DNA from: Paraburkholderia madseniana
GTDB lineage: Bacteria; Pseudomonadota; Gammaproteobacteria; Burkholderiales; Burkholderiaceae
DNA: 64,000 bases
NCBI RefSeq assembly: GCF_009690905.1
Contig: NZ_VOSW01000002.1
Coordinates: forward strand, 1 to 64,000
Direction: 5' to 3'
Position 1 is the first letter of the stretch, and the number at the start of each line of letters is the position of its first letter. The notes below the pieces were generated by a model that worked only from the letters and a program-made list of their open reading frames with translations, searched no databases and was not told the origin of the DNA. Position numbers and translations under genes: made by a program. Positions 1-6,372 of this stretch are shown piece after piece.

Positions 1-57
1 CTTTTTTCTGCGTGACAACCTACCGACCGCGCAGCAAAATTCCCACTGGCTCCGGCA

Positions 58-72
58 CCCCCCCCCCCCCCC
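58..72. repeat. 15-C homopolymer tract
   Basis: Fifteen consecutive C residues lie just upstream of the sigma-factor gene. The sigma reading frame is open through the tract to the left edge of the window, while a GTG-initiated frame starting at 12 enters the tract one register off and would join the sigma frame if the tract held 16 or 13 Cs. Homopolymers of this length are prone to replication slippage and to sequencing error. Confidence 0.9.
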
Positions 73-184
73 GCCTCATCCACTTCAAGGCTCCGAGCGA
101 AAGGGCCGAGGCTCGTCCACGCCGACCCGGCAGGCTGCGCCACTGGCCAGTCGTGCGGATGGCAAGCTGGACTGGTCCCTGGCC

Positions 185-712
185 ATGGCGCAGGCGCAAA
201 CCGGCGACCAGGATGCCTATCGTCGGTTGCTCGAAGACATCACTCCGTATCTTCGTGCGCTCGCTTCACGGCACATCCGGAATGTCGACGACATTGAGGA
301 CACGGTTCAGGACGTGTTGCTAACCGTGCACTCAGTGCGCAACACATACGACCCGTCCCGCCCATTCGGGCCGTGGCTGGTCGCCATCGCAAGCAGACGC
401 ATCGTCGACGGTCTGCGTCGGCGTGGACGCGTTTGCTCACATGAATCTTTAATGGAAAATGAGCTGGAAACCTTTGTTGCTGATGGAGCGAACCTACAGG
501 AAGAGGCAGTGAACGCCCGCCTGATACGGGAAGCTATCGAACAATTGACGGTCGGCCAGCGCGACGCGATGCGCATGCTGAAGCTTGAAGAAATGTCACT
601 TCAGGAGGCTGCTGCCGCAAGCGGAATGTCGGTTGCGGCGTTGAAAGTAGCTACACATCGAGCAATGAAACATTTACGGGAAATGTTCCGGCAGAAAGGT
701 AGCGAATCATGA
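185..712 (+). CDS. ECF-type RNA polymerase sigma factor (5' end uncertain)
   Basis: This is a group IV sigma factor that directs core RNA polymerase to a small stress regulon. Region 2 covers about residues 15-80 (the DIEDTVQDVLL segment followed by the RPFGPWLVAIASRRIVD segment), and region 4 covers about 115-165 (LEEMSLQEAAAASGMSVAALK, a helix-turn-helix). The ATG at 185 has no visible Shine-Dalgarno sequence. Upstream codons in the same frame read KLDWSLA, which resembles the usual N-terminus of this family, so the true start is probably upstream, on one side or other of the 15-C tract at 58-72. The stop overlaps the start of the downstream anti-sigma gene by 4 bases (ATGA), indicating translational coupling. 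The family call is firm; the start is not. Confidence 0.85.
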   Translation: MAQAQTGDQDAYRRLLEDITPYLRALASRHIRNVDDIEDTVQDVLLTVHSVRNTYDPSRPFGPWLVAIASRRIVDGLRRRGRVCSHESLMENELETFVADGANLQEEAVNARLIREAIEQLTVGQRDAMRMLKLEEMSLQEAAAASGMSVAALKVATHRAMKHLREMFRQKGSES

Positions 713-1362
713 CCCGAACCTCCGACCTGATTGATGTCCTGGTCGCTGACGTAACACCTGTCAGGCGTCTGCGTGCTCCTGCGGCGAGAGCCGCATGCTG
801 GTTATTGTTTGCGGGAGCTGTGATGCTCTTCGTCGGTATCGCGCACGGGGTACGTGCAGACATCGCAGTCAAACTGCATCAACCTCCTTATGTCGTCGGC
901 GTCGCTGCAGCCATGACAACGGGTGTTCTGGCCGCCGCGGGTGCTTTTCTTGGCGGCGTGCCTGGCATGTCGCGCCGCTGGCTTCTTTTACCCGCCCCGG
1001 GCTCGCTCGTTTGGGTCGCCACGATTGGCTACGGCTGCCTGACTAACTGGGTCACAACTGGCCCGGAAGGTATGTCTATCGGCGAGACGGCCAAATGCTT
1101 TGCCACGTTGGTATTAGTCGGGATGCCACTATCGCTCGTGATGCTCATTATGCTGCGCCACGTTGCCCGACTATCGCCAGGCCCGGTCATCATGGCAGGA
1201 AGTCTCGCGGTCGCTGCAATGACTTCCGTGGCCTTGTCGATTCTCCACCCGCTCGACGCCACCGCGATGATATTGCTGTGGAACCTCGGTGTCGCCGGGC
1301 TTTATCTGTCGTTGAGCGGCCGGTATGGCGAGCGACTTTTGAGCTGGGTAACGCAGCGTTAG
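709..1362 (+). CDS. NrsF/DUF1109-type membrane anti-sigma factor
   Basis: This 217-residue protein has about six hydrophobic membrane spans and a short cytoplasmic N-terminus (TSDLIDVLVADVTPVRRL). It matches the layout of the DUF1109/NrsF family, which in Caulobacter holds a cognate ECF sigma factor (SigF) inactive until oxidising or metal stress is sensed, through conserved cysteines in that system. The start codon overlaps the sigma-factor stop, the normal arrangement for such pairs. Cysteines are present at several points, for instance in the YGCLTNW and KCFATL stretches. The assignment rests on topology, the N-terminal motif and the gene pairing. Confidence 0.8.
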   Translation: MTRTSDLIDVLVADVTPVRRLRAPAARAACWLLFAGAVMLFVGIAHGVRADIAVKLHQPPYVVGVAAAMTTGVLAAAGAFLGGVPGMSRRWLLLPAPGSLVWVATIGYGCLTNWVTTGPEGMSIGETAKCFATLVLVGMPLSLVMLIMLRHVARLSPGPVIMAGSLAVAAMTSVALSILHPLDATAMILLWNLGVAGLYLSLSGRYGERLLSWVTQR

Positions 1363-1414
1363 CGCGCGGGTGATTCGAATAAGACGTGTACCGGTCCAAA
1401 GCCCCGGATACAGT

Positions 1415-1555
1415 CAGTGGTACCGCGCGCACCTTGACGTCTGGCATGACCGCGCCGTCTTCCACTTCCTGATGAACCCATCGCAACGGGACCCTTACAT
1501 CCGCGTGCTGATGAGAACACTCAGGTCGAATGGTCACGTTGTGATAGCCACGTGA
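1415..1555 (+). pseudogene. SAM-dependent methyltransferase remnant
   Basis: A short reading frame encodes DVWHDRAVFHFL followed by a segment ending in NGHVVIAT and then a stop. This is the central part of a class I SAM-dependent methyltransferase domain: intact homologues read on past the ATF position for another 60 or so residues and have about 90 residues upstream including the SAM-binding GxG loop. Both ends are missing here. The break point lies six bases before the end of the mercury module on the opposite strand, suggesting that acquisition of that module or a deletion truncated the gene. It is unlikely to be functional. Confidence 0.7.
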
Positions 1556-1561
1556 ACATGG

Positions 1562-1777
1562 TCAGGCGCAGCAGGAGCCAGACTGCTGCATCGGCGGGCA
1601 CCTGTTGGTACCGTACGAGCAATACACGCAGCAATCCCCGGGTTTCGGTCTGACCACTGCCTTGCAATGCTCGCATTCGTAAAACCACACACAGGCGTCG
1701 GTGGGCATTGTCTCGTCTTTCCTGTGCCCGCAGGCGGGACACGTGATGCTCGAATCCAGCACGACTGCAGCCATCAC
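1562..1777 (-). CDS. GDCCVxC-domain cysteine-rich small protein
   Basis: This 71-residue protein contains the signature GDCCVYCSYGT and ends in SGSCCA. It also has a zinc-ribbon-like CPACGHRKDE motif near the N-terminus and a CEHCK motif in the middle. It belongs to the GDCCVxC (seleno)protein family, which is frequently encoded next to mer genes and has no defined biochemical role; a metal-binding function is an inference from the cysteines. No in-frame TGA is seen, so this copy uses cysteine rather than selenocysteine. Its start overlaps the merP stop (ATGA), making it the third gene of the merT-merP operon. Confidence 0.82.
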   Translation of the reverse strand: MMAAVVLDSSITCPACGHRKDETMPTDACVWFYECEHCKAVVRPKPGDCCVYCSYGTNRCPPMQQSGSCCA

Positions 1778-2061
1778 TGCACCTGCTTTACGTGAGACGG
1801 ATAGCCGGCATCGGTCGTGGCGTTCGTCAACGCGTCGACCGAAACCTTCTTCGGGTCAAATACCACCTCCGCGCGCTTGCTTGCGAAGTCGACCTTTGCC
1901 GAGGTCACGCCGGGCACTTTCTCAAGTGCCTTGCGAACCGTAATCGGACACACAGCGCAATCCATGTTCGTGACGTCAAGGGTGACCTTGCGAAGCCCCT
2001 CGGCGAGGGCCGTGGATGCACTCAGCGCCGTCGCGACGAGCACAGCAATCAATTTCTTCAT
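1774..2061 (-). CDS. merP: Periplasmic mercury-binding protein MerP
   Basis: This 95-residue protein has a cleavable signal peptide (about residues 1-20, ending STALA) followed by a heavy-metal-associated domain with the ferredoxin-like fold. The metal site is MDCAVCPITV with Cys35 and Cys38, close to the GMTCAACPITV form in Tn501/Tn21 MerP. MerP captures Hg(II) in the periplasm and passes it to MerT. The gene lies 9 bases downstream of merT and overlaps the GDCCVxC gene by 4 bases. Confidence 0.92.
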   Translation of the reverse strand: MKKLIAVLVATALSASTALAEGLRKVTLDVTNMDCAVCPITVRKALEKVPGVTSAKVDFASKRAEVVFDPKKVSVDALTNATTDAGYPSHVKQVQ

Positions 2062-2070
2062 GGCAGGTAC

Positions 2071-2421
2071 TCAATAGAAGAGCGGCGCATACAGGGGAAA
2101 CGACATGAGCGCGAGCGCAGCCGGCATCACGACCCAGAAAATGAAGCGCTGCCGATGTCGCGCCGAAGGCACCGCGCAGGCTTTGCCCACCGCACATTCT
2201 TCGGACCTGGTGTAGAGCCTGCGAAAAGCGACCGCGAAAAACGCGATGGATATGGCGACAAATAGGGGTTGGAACGGCTGCAACGCGGTCAGGCGCGAGC
2301 CCCATGCGCCCCCGACTCCCAGCACAACAAGGAGCAAGGGGCCGGCGCAACAGGCGGATGCCCCGAATGCGGCAGCGGTTCCGGCTAACAAGGAGCCGGT
2401 AGTGGCCCAGCGAGGTCGCAT
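2071..2421 (-). CDS. merT: Mercuric transport membrane protein MerT
   Basis: This 116-residue inner-membrane protein has three predicted helices. The cysteine pair Cys24-Cys25 (SACCAGPLLL) sits in the first helix, and Cys76 and Cys82 lie in the cytoplasmic loop, the same positions as the functional cysteines of Tn501 MerT. It imports Hg(II) handed over by MerP, normally for reduction by MerA. It is the first gene of the operon and starts 30 bases downstream of the MerR-type promoter. No merA is found next to it or elsewhere in the window. Confidence 0.92.
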   Translation of the reverse strand: MRPRWATTGSLLAGTAAAFGASACCAGPLLLVVLGVGGAWGSRLTALQPFQPLFVAISIAFFAVAFRRLYTRSEECAVGKACAVPSARHRQRFIFWVVMPAALALMSFPLYAPLFY

Positions 2422-2450
2422 GGCACTTCCTTTTCGGACTGGTTGAGTCT

Positions 2451-2481
2451 AGTCTAGGTGCGTACCTAAGTACGGAGTCAA
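2451..2481 (-). promoter_or_regulatory. MerR-regulated merT promoter with operator dyad
   Basis: Read on the minus strand this is TTGACT, a 19-bp spacer, then TAGACT. The over-long 19-bp spacer is diagnostic of promoters activated by MerR-induced DNA twisting. The spacer holds a perfect dyad, CGTAC-CTAA-GTACG on the plus strand at 2461-2474, similar to the Tn21/Tn501 mer operator. It lies between the divergent merT and merR genes. Confidence 0.9.
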
Positions 2482-2488
2482 GCGCGCC

Positions 2489-2899
2489 ATGCAGGAAATG
2501 ACCATCGGACAACTGGCTGAAGCGGCAGAGGTCAACATCGAAACAGTGAGGTACTACCATCGTCGCGGGTTACTGCCGGCGCCACCCCGCCCAGCAGGCG
2601 GCATCCGCCGATACCCGATAGCCGTACTGACGAGGCTTCGCTTTATCAGGCGGTCCCAGTCGCTTGGCTTTTCGCTCGATGAGGTGGAGGCGCTGTTGTC
2701 TCTGCACGATGGTCAGGCGTGCAACGCCGCGCGCGCTATCGCCGAACACAAGCTTGTCGATGTGCGCCAGCGCATCCAGGATTTGTCCATGCTGGAAGCC
2801 GCGTTGGCAACACTGGTACAGCGCTGCTCGACGTCGAAGGGCAAGGTTTCGTGCCCACTCATCGACACGCTGATGAACGGCGGTGGGCTGACCCAGTGA
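2489..2899 (+). CDS. merR: Mercury-responsive transcriptional regulator MerR
   Basis: This 136-residue MerR-family regulator has an N-terminal winged helix-turn-helix (about residues 4-72, with the RYYHRRGLLP segment), a long dimerisation helix, and a C-terminal metal loop. Cys78, Cys113 and Cys122 have exactly the 35- and 9-residue spacing of the three Hg(II)-coordinating cysteines of Tn501 MerR (82, 117, 126). That supports mercury over lead, cadmium or zinc as the inducer. It is transcribed divergently from merT and should act on the shared operator at 2451-2481. Confidence 0.93.
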   Translation: MQEMTIGQLAEAAEVNIETVRYYHRRGLLPAPPRPAGGIRRYPIAVLTRLRFIRRSQSLGFSLDEVEALLSLHDGQACNAARAIAEHKLVDVRQRIQDLSMLEAALATLVQRCSTSKGKVSCPLIDTLMNGGGLTQ

Positions 2900-3087
2900 G
2901 CGCGTCAGCTTGACGCCGTCGAACGGACACGGATGTTTTGGCTAGACCTGCGCGACAGTGACGCTCACGGCATTGACGCCCGAGCCGCGTGTGTATGCGG
3001 GGTGTGACGAATCGCCCGACAGACGTGATATCGGAACGCACACGCGTACGCTGCAGGTCCAGGCAGAATACGCTCAACAGCGAAACG
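2900..3087. other. Intergenic stretch, no feature seen
   Basis: The short frames here have no recognisable protein similarity and no ribosome-binding site. No repeat or hairpin stands out. Confidence 0.5.
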
Positions 3088-3327
3088 CTAGCGACCCGCG
3101 TTCTCGGGCCGATATGAAAGCAACGCTGGAACGTTCACGTCTTCATCTATTTCAGGCCAGATTATCTGCTCATGGTCCAGAGAGATGGCAAAGTGTTCGC
3201 GCTCGGCTGCCGTGGCGGCCTGCAACACGGGAAACCAGTCCAGTGGAAATTGAACGGCGGGGCCGTCGGACATGTCGATGAACATGTGCACGCGGTCAAA
3301 ATGCACGTCCACCGCAGCGCGGTTCAT
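3088..3327 (-). CDS. DUF2442 domain protein
   Basis: This small protein (79 residues from the preferred start) matches the DUF2442 pattern: MFIDMSDGPAVQFPLDWFPVLQAATAAEREHF, then ISLDHEQIIWPEIDEDVNVPALL. Members often occur in mobile regions beside DUF4160 genes and are suspected toxin-antitoxin components; no DUF4160 partner is found here. Two ATG codons lie six bases apart. AGGAG abuts the first (3333) directly and is six bases from the second (3327), so 3327 is the better start. No cellular role can be stated. Confidence 0.75.
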   Translation of the reverse strand: MNRAAVDVHFDRVHMFIDMSDGPAVQFPLDWFPVLQAATAAEREHFAISLDHEQIIWPEIDEDVNVPALLSYRPENAGR

Positions 3328-3333
3328 GGTCAT

Positions 3334-3637
3334 CTCCTGAAGTGAATCAGCTTAAAGATAGACCGCGGCAGAGCGGCATTCAAGAAAGAAGGCAGGAAAG
3401 AAGGCCCGCGCCAGCGCTGGTGTTTCGGGCAATTATCACCGGGGTGGGCTTGTACGCCTTGGGCGGCTCGTTACCCGGACAGGAAGCGAAGTGGGAACCG
3501 TCCCTGAAACCGAATGTAAAACTATGCGCGACTGCTACCCGGAACTGCTATCCTGAGAATCCTAGCAGCCGCGAAACCAAGCCGGACAAGGCTCACCGGC
3601 CATCTGGCGCGAGTCCCTGATTCGCCACAACTGCAAG
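3334..3637. other. Gene-poor stretch before an orphan terminator
   Basis: No supported coding sequence is seen. A 92-codon plus-strand frame (3342-3620) shows no family resemblance. The stretch ends in a strong terminator at 3638-3673 with no assigned upstream gene, so an unannotated transcript is possible. Confidence 0.4.
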
Positions 3638-3673
3638 AAAAAGCCGCTGATCCGCAAGGTCAGCGGCTTTTTT
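3638..3673 (+). terminator. Rho-independent terminator, no assigned upstream gene
   Basis: A 13-bp stem AAAAAGCCGCTGA/TCAGCGGCTTTTT with a 9-base loop is followed by a T run. The stem is flanked by A on one side and T on the other, so it could act on both strands. Confidence 0.85.
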
Positions 3674-3713
3674 GTTTTGGTCTTCCAAATAGCAACTGCA
3701 AGGAGGTTTCTTG

Positions 3714-4043
3714 ATGACGTTCCGCACCGCCGCGCTTGCCGTGGCCACCGCATCCGTCGCGCTTTTCACCGCCGCATCGCAACTCTCCGTCAACGCCCAA
3801 ACGCCGCCCGACAGTCAGTGGCGCGCCAGTCCAATCACGCTTTCGACGTTGCTGCAGGACGGCTACAAAATCGTCGCCGTAGTAAACGGCGCGCACGGCA
3901 ATGCCGGCTCGGCCGATACGATTTTCGTTCAGCGCGATCAGAGCGCCTTCAAATGTATCGACCCGTCTCCGGCCGATGCAAAAACCAAGGCTGCGTGCTT
4001 CGAACTGGTTCAGCCGTCAGGCGCCGCCCCCGAATCCAAATAG
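3714..4043 (+). CDS. Small secreted protein of unknown function
   Basis: The protein has 109 residues from the ATG at 3714, seven bases after a perfect AGGAGG. A signal peptide spans about residues 1-29 (hydrophobic AALAVATASVALFTAA, cleavage near VNAQ). The mature part has two cysteines, in FKCIDPSP and AACFELVQ, probably a periplasmic disulfide. It contains GYKIVAVVNG and ADTIFVQRDQSAFKC segments similar to small exported proteins common in Burkholderia, none with a known role. It is monocistronic, with a terminator on either side. Confidence 0.75.
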   Translation: MTFRTAALAVATASVALFTAASQLSVNAQTPPDSQWRASPITLSTLLQDGYKIVAVVNGAHGNAGSADTIFVQRDQSAFKCIDPSPADAKTKAACFELVQPSGAAPESK

Positions 4044-4089
4044 GCGGATGACTTTGCAGAATCGAGTCATCGGCTTTAACGCTCGCAAC

Positions 4090-4119
4090 GAAAAAGGAGC
4101 GGGCTTACGCTCGCTCCTT
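4090..4119 (-). terminator. Terminator downstream of marR
   Basis: A perfect 8-bp stem (AAGGAGCG/CGCTCCTT) with a 10-base loop is followed on the minus strand by a T run (the A run at 4091-4095). Confidence 0.75.
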
Positions 4120-4170
4120 CGCACTATCTTTGCCGGATCCTGCGCCAACTAAAACGGACAAGCCCCACGC

Positions 4171-4614
4171 TCACCGATCCACCAGCCGGCTGAGATTCCC
4201 GCGCACCCGTTGCAGCAGCGCGATGAGCTGCTTCGCTTCTTCGTCGGTAAAACCGTTCAGCGCTTCGAGCGCGATTTCATCGCCCACTTTGCGGGCCTTG
4301 CCGAGCGTGCGCTCGGCCTTCGGTGTCATGCGCACCTGGCGTTCGCGGCGATCCTCCGGATTGGCCGTGCGCTCGATCCAGCCGCCCTCCTCCATCCGGT
4401 CCAGCAGACGCCCCGCCGAAATGGGCGCGACTTCGAGCAGGTCCGCGAGGCGCGCCTGATTGACATCGCCGTAATGGGCGAGGTTGGCCAGCACGCGGCA
4501 CTGCGCGCGCGTCAGATCGACCGATGACTTCGCGAGATCGTCGAAACGCTTGCCTGTCAGGCGGCCGACGTCGGAAATCAGAAAGCCGAAGCGTTCTTCG
4601 AGTTGGATGGTCAT
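4171..4614 (-). CDS. MarR-family transcriptional regulator
   Basis: This 147-residue winged-helix regulator has a recognition region (NQARLADLLEVAPISAGRLLDRMEEGGWIER) and the wing motif NPEDRRERQVRMT, which is typical of MarR proteins. The start at 4614 (MTIQLEERFGFLISDVGRL) is chosen over an upstream extension because it matches the family N-terminus; the upstream extension would run through the operator and the 9-bp repeats. It is divergent from a DHA2 efflux pump and probably represses both genes through the palindrome at 4750-4769, releasing on binding an aromatic or drug ligand. Confidence 0.88.
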   Translation of the reverse strand: MTIQLEERFGFLISDVGRLTGKRFDDLAKSSVDLTRAQCRVLANLAHYGDVNQARLADLLEVAPISAGRLLDRMEEGGWIERTANPEDRRERQVRMTPKAERTLGKARKVGDEIALEALNGFTDEEAKQLIALLQRVRGNLSRLVDR

Positions 4615-4668
4615 GGGCCGATTATACGAAAGGCTTCCGTTTGTCAGCGTCGAAATGGGCGGAAAACC

Positions 4669-4702
4669 GGCGCAACGGGCGCAACGGGCGCAACGGGCGC
4701 AA
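4669..4702. repeat. 9-bp tandem repeat, about 3.8 copies
   Basis: The unit GGCGCAACG occurs three times perfectly and then partially (GGCGCAA) in the marR-efflux intergenic region. It lies between the marR start codon and the operator, so copy-number change would alter the marR leader. Confidence 0.9.
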
Positions 4703-4749
4703 TTCAGGCTCCGCATAAATCCTGATGGGCGGATGCGCTTGCAGCCAAT

Positions 4750-4769
4750 ATAATAAGCATGCTTACTAT
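4750..4769. promoter_or_regulatory. Probable MarR operator (20-bp palindrome)
   Basis: ATAATAAGCA/TGCTTACTAT is a palindrome with a single mismatch around a perfect TAAGCATGCTTA core. It sits 20 bases upstream of the efflux gene start. Size, symmetry and position match MarR-family operators controlling adjacent DHA2 exporters. Confidence 0.75.
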
Positions 4770-4789
4770 CTCGAAGGTCCCACTCCCCC

Positions 4790-6325
4790 ATGTCCACCGA
4801 CTCCGCGTCGACGAGCGCCGCCCGGCTCAATCGGCCGATGATCACCATCTCGATCATGCTCGCGACGCTGATCCAGACGCTCGACAGCACCATCGCCAAC
4901 GTCGCGCTGCCTCACATGCAGGGCACGCTGTCGGCGTCGCAGGATGAGATCACGTGGGTGCTGACCTCGTACATCGTCGCGGCCGCGATCGCAACGCCGC
5001 TGACCGGCTGGCTGTCCGACCGGCTGAGCGTCAAGCGGCTGCTGATCTTCTCGATCGGCGGCTTCACGGTGGCCTCGGCGCTATGCGGCTTGTCGGAAAC
5101 GCTGACGCAGATCGTCGCATCGCGTTTGCTGCAGGGGATTTTCGGGGCCTCGCTGGTGCCGCTGTCGCAGTCGATCCTGCTCGACATCAATCCGCGCGAA
5201 AAGCAGGGCCAGGCGATGGCGGTGTGGGGCATGGGCGTGATGGTCGGACCGATTCTCGGGCCGACGCTCGGCGGCTGGCTCACCGATAGCTACAACTGGC
5301 GCTGGGTGTTTTTCATCAACGTGCCGATCGGCGCGTTTGCGCTGTTCGGCGTAGCGACCTTCCTGCCCGCGCGTGAACCGAAGCACGACGCGAAATTCGA
5401 CGCGTTCGGCTTTGCCACCCTGGGTCTCGCGATTGGCGCGCTGCAGGCAATGCTCGACCGCGGCGAGCAACTCGACTGGTTCGGTTCGAATGAGATTGTC
5501 ATCGAGGCGCTGGTCGCTGCGATCAGCTTCGCGTTCTTCCTCGTGCATACGGCGACGGTCGGCAAGAAATCGTTCTTCAAATATGAGTTGCTGAAGGACC
5601 CGAACTTCGCCACCGGCACGTTCTTCATCTTCGTGATCGGCGCGGTGATGTATGCGACGCGCGCGTTGCTGCCGCCAATGCTGCAAAACCTGATGAACTA
5701 TCCCGTCGCGACCACGGGCCTCGTCACGGCGCCGAGCGGCGCGGGAACCATGGTCGCGATGCTGTTCGCCGGACGGCTATTGAAGCGGATCGACGCGCGG
5801 CTTCTCCTGCTCGCCGGCTTCCTGATCTCCGCGTTCGCACTGTGGCAGATGATGCATTACACGATCGTGCTGTCGGAGTCGGACATCGTCTGGCCCGGCG
5901 TGGTGCAGGGCTTTGGTCTCGGCCTCGTGTTCGTGCCATTGAGCGCGCTGACCTTCTCCACGCTTATGCCCGAACTGCGCGCCGACGGCACTGCGACGTA
6001 CAGCCTGATGCGCAACATCGGCAGCAGTATCGGCATTTCGATCGTGCAGACGCTGATGACCCGCAACACGCAGGTCTCGCATGCTGACCTCGCAGCGAAT
6101 GTCACGCCGTTCAATCCGGCAATCCAGTCGATGCTCAATAGCGGCTCGAATTACGACCTGGCGGTGCTGAATGCGTCGATCACGCAGCAGGCGTCGATGA
6201 TCGCCTATCTGAACGACTTCAAGCTGATGTTCGTGGCGACGCTACTGGTCATTCCGCTGCTGCTGTTGATCCGCCCAGCGCGCCAGGCGCCGGATGCATC
6301 AGTGGCGCACGCGGCAATGGATTGA
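4790..6325 (+). CDS. DHA2 (EmrB/QacA-type) multidrug efflux MFS transporter
   Basis: This 511-residue inner-membrane proton antiporter has 14 predicted helices. DHA2 hallmarks are the QTLDSTIANVALPHM motif in helix 1, GWLSDRLSVKRL (motif A) after helix 2, and GPILGPTLGGWLTDSYNWRWVFFINVPIG around helix 5. Such pumps export hydrophobic drugs, often with an EmrA adaptor and outer-membrane channel; neither gene follows here. It is divergent from a marR gene with an operator between them, so induction by a MarR ligand is expected. The substrate cannot be told from sequence. Confidence 0.9.
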   Translation: MSTDSASTSAARLNRPMITISIMLATLIQTLDSTIANVALPHMQGTLSASQDEITWVLTSYIVAAAIATPLTGWLSDRLSVKRLLIFSIGGFTVASALCGLSETLTQIVASRLLQGIFGASLVPLSQSILLDINPREKQGQAMAVWGMGVMVGPILGPTLGGWLTDSYNWRWVFFINVPIGAFALFGVATFLPAREPKHDAKFDAFGFATLGLAIGALQAMLDRGEQLDWFGSNEIVIEALVAAISFAFFLVHTATVGKKSFFKYELLKDPNFATGTFFIFVIGAVMYATRALLPPMLQNLMNYPVATTGLVTAPSGAGTMVAMLFAGRLLKRIDARLLLLAGFLISAFALWQMMHYTIVLSESDIVWPGVVQGFGLGLVFVPLSALTFSTLMPELRADGTATYSLMRNIGSSIGISIVQTLMTRNTQVSHADLAANVTPFNPAIQSMLNSGSNYDLAVLNASITQQASMIAYLNDFKLMFVATLLVIPLLLLIRPARQAPDASVAHAAMD

Positions 6326-6372
6326 GCACGATGATGGCGTCAAGCGGGAGCGGCACAGCTTTCGCGTCACAC

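Noticed and set aside
12..323. 103-codon plus-strand frame starting at GTG 12
   Set aside because: After the C tract it is out of register with the sigma factor and its sequence is arginine-rich shadow coding. It is mentioned only for its relation to the tract length.
1562..1777. Possible selenocysteine in the GDCCVxC protein
   Set aside because: All key positions are ordinary cysteine codons and no in-frame TGA or SECIS-like element is needed to read the gene.
2958..3281. 107-codon plus-strand frame opposite the DUF2442 gene
   Set aside because: It has no family resemblance or ribosome-binding site and overlaps a better supported gene on the other strand.
3600..3640. Sequence resembling the T-arm and 3' end of a tRNA (GAGTCCCTGATTCGCCACAA), suggestive of an attachment site
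   Set aside because: No matching 5' acceptor strand, no anticodon arm and no CCA at the expected place. A direct-repeat partner was not found, so an att site cannot be claimed.
4040..4075. Hairpin GATGACT/AGTCATC after the small secreted protein gene
   Set aside because: The loop is long and the T tract is short (CTTTAAC). It may help end transcription, but is weaker than the adjacent hairpin at 4090-4119, so it was not listed as a separate terminator.
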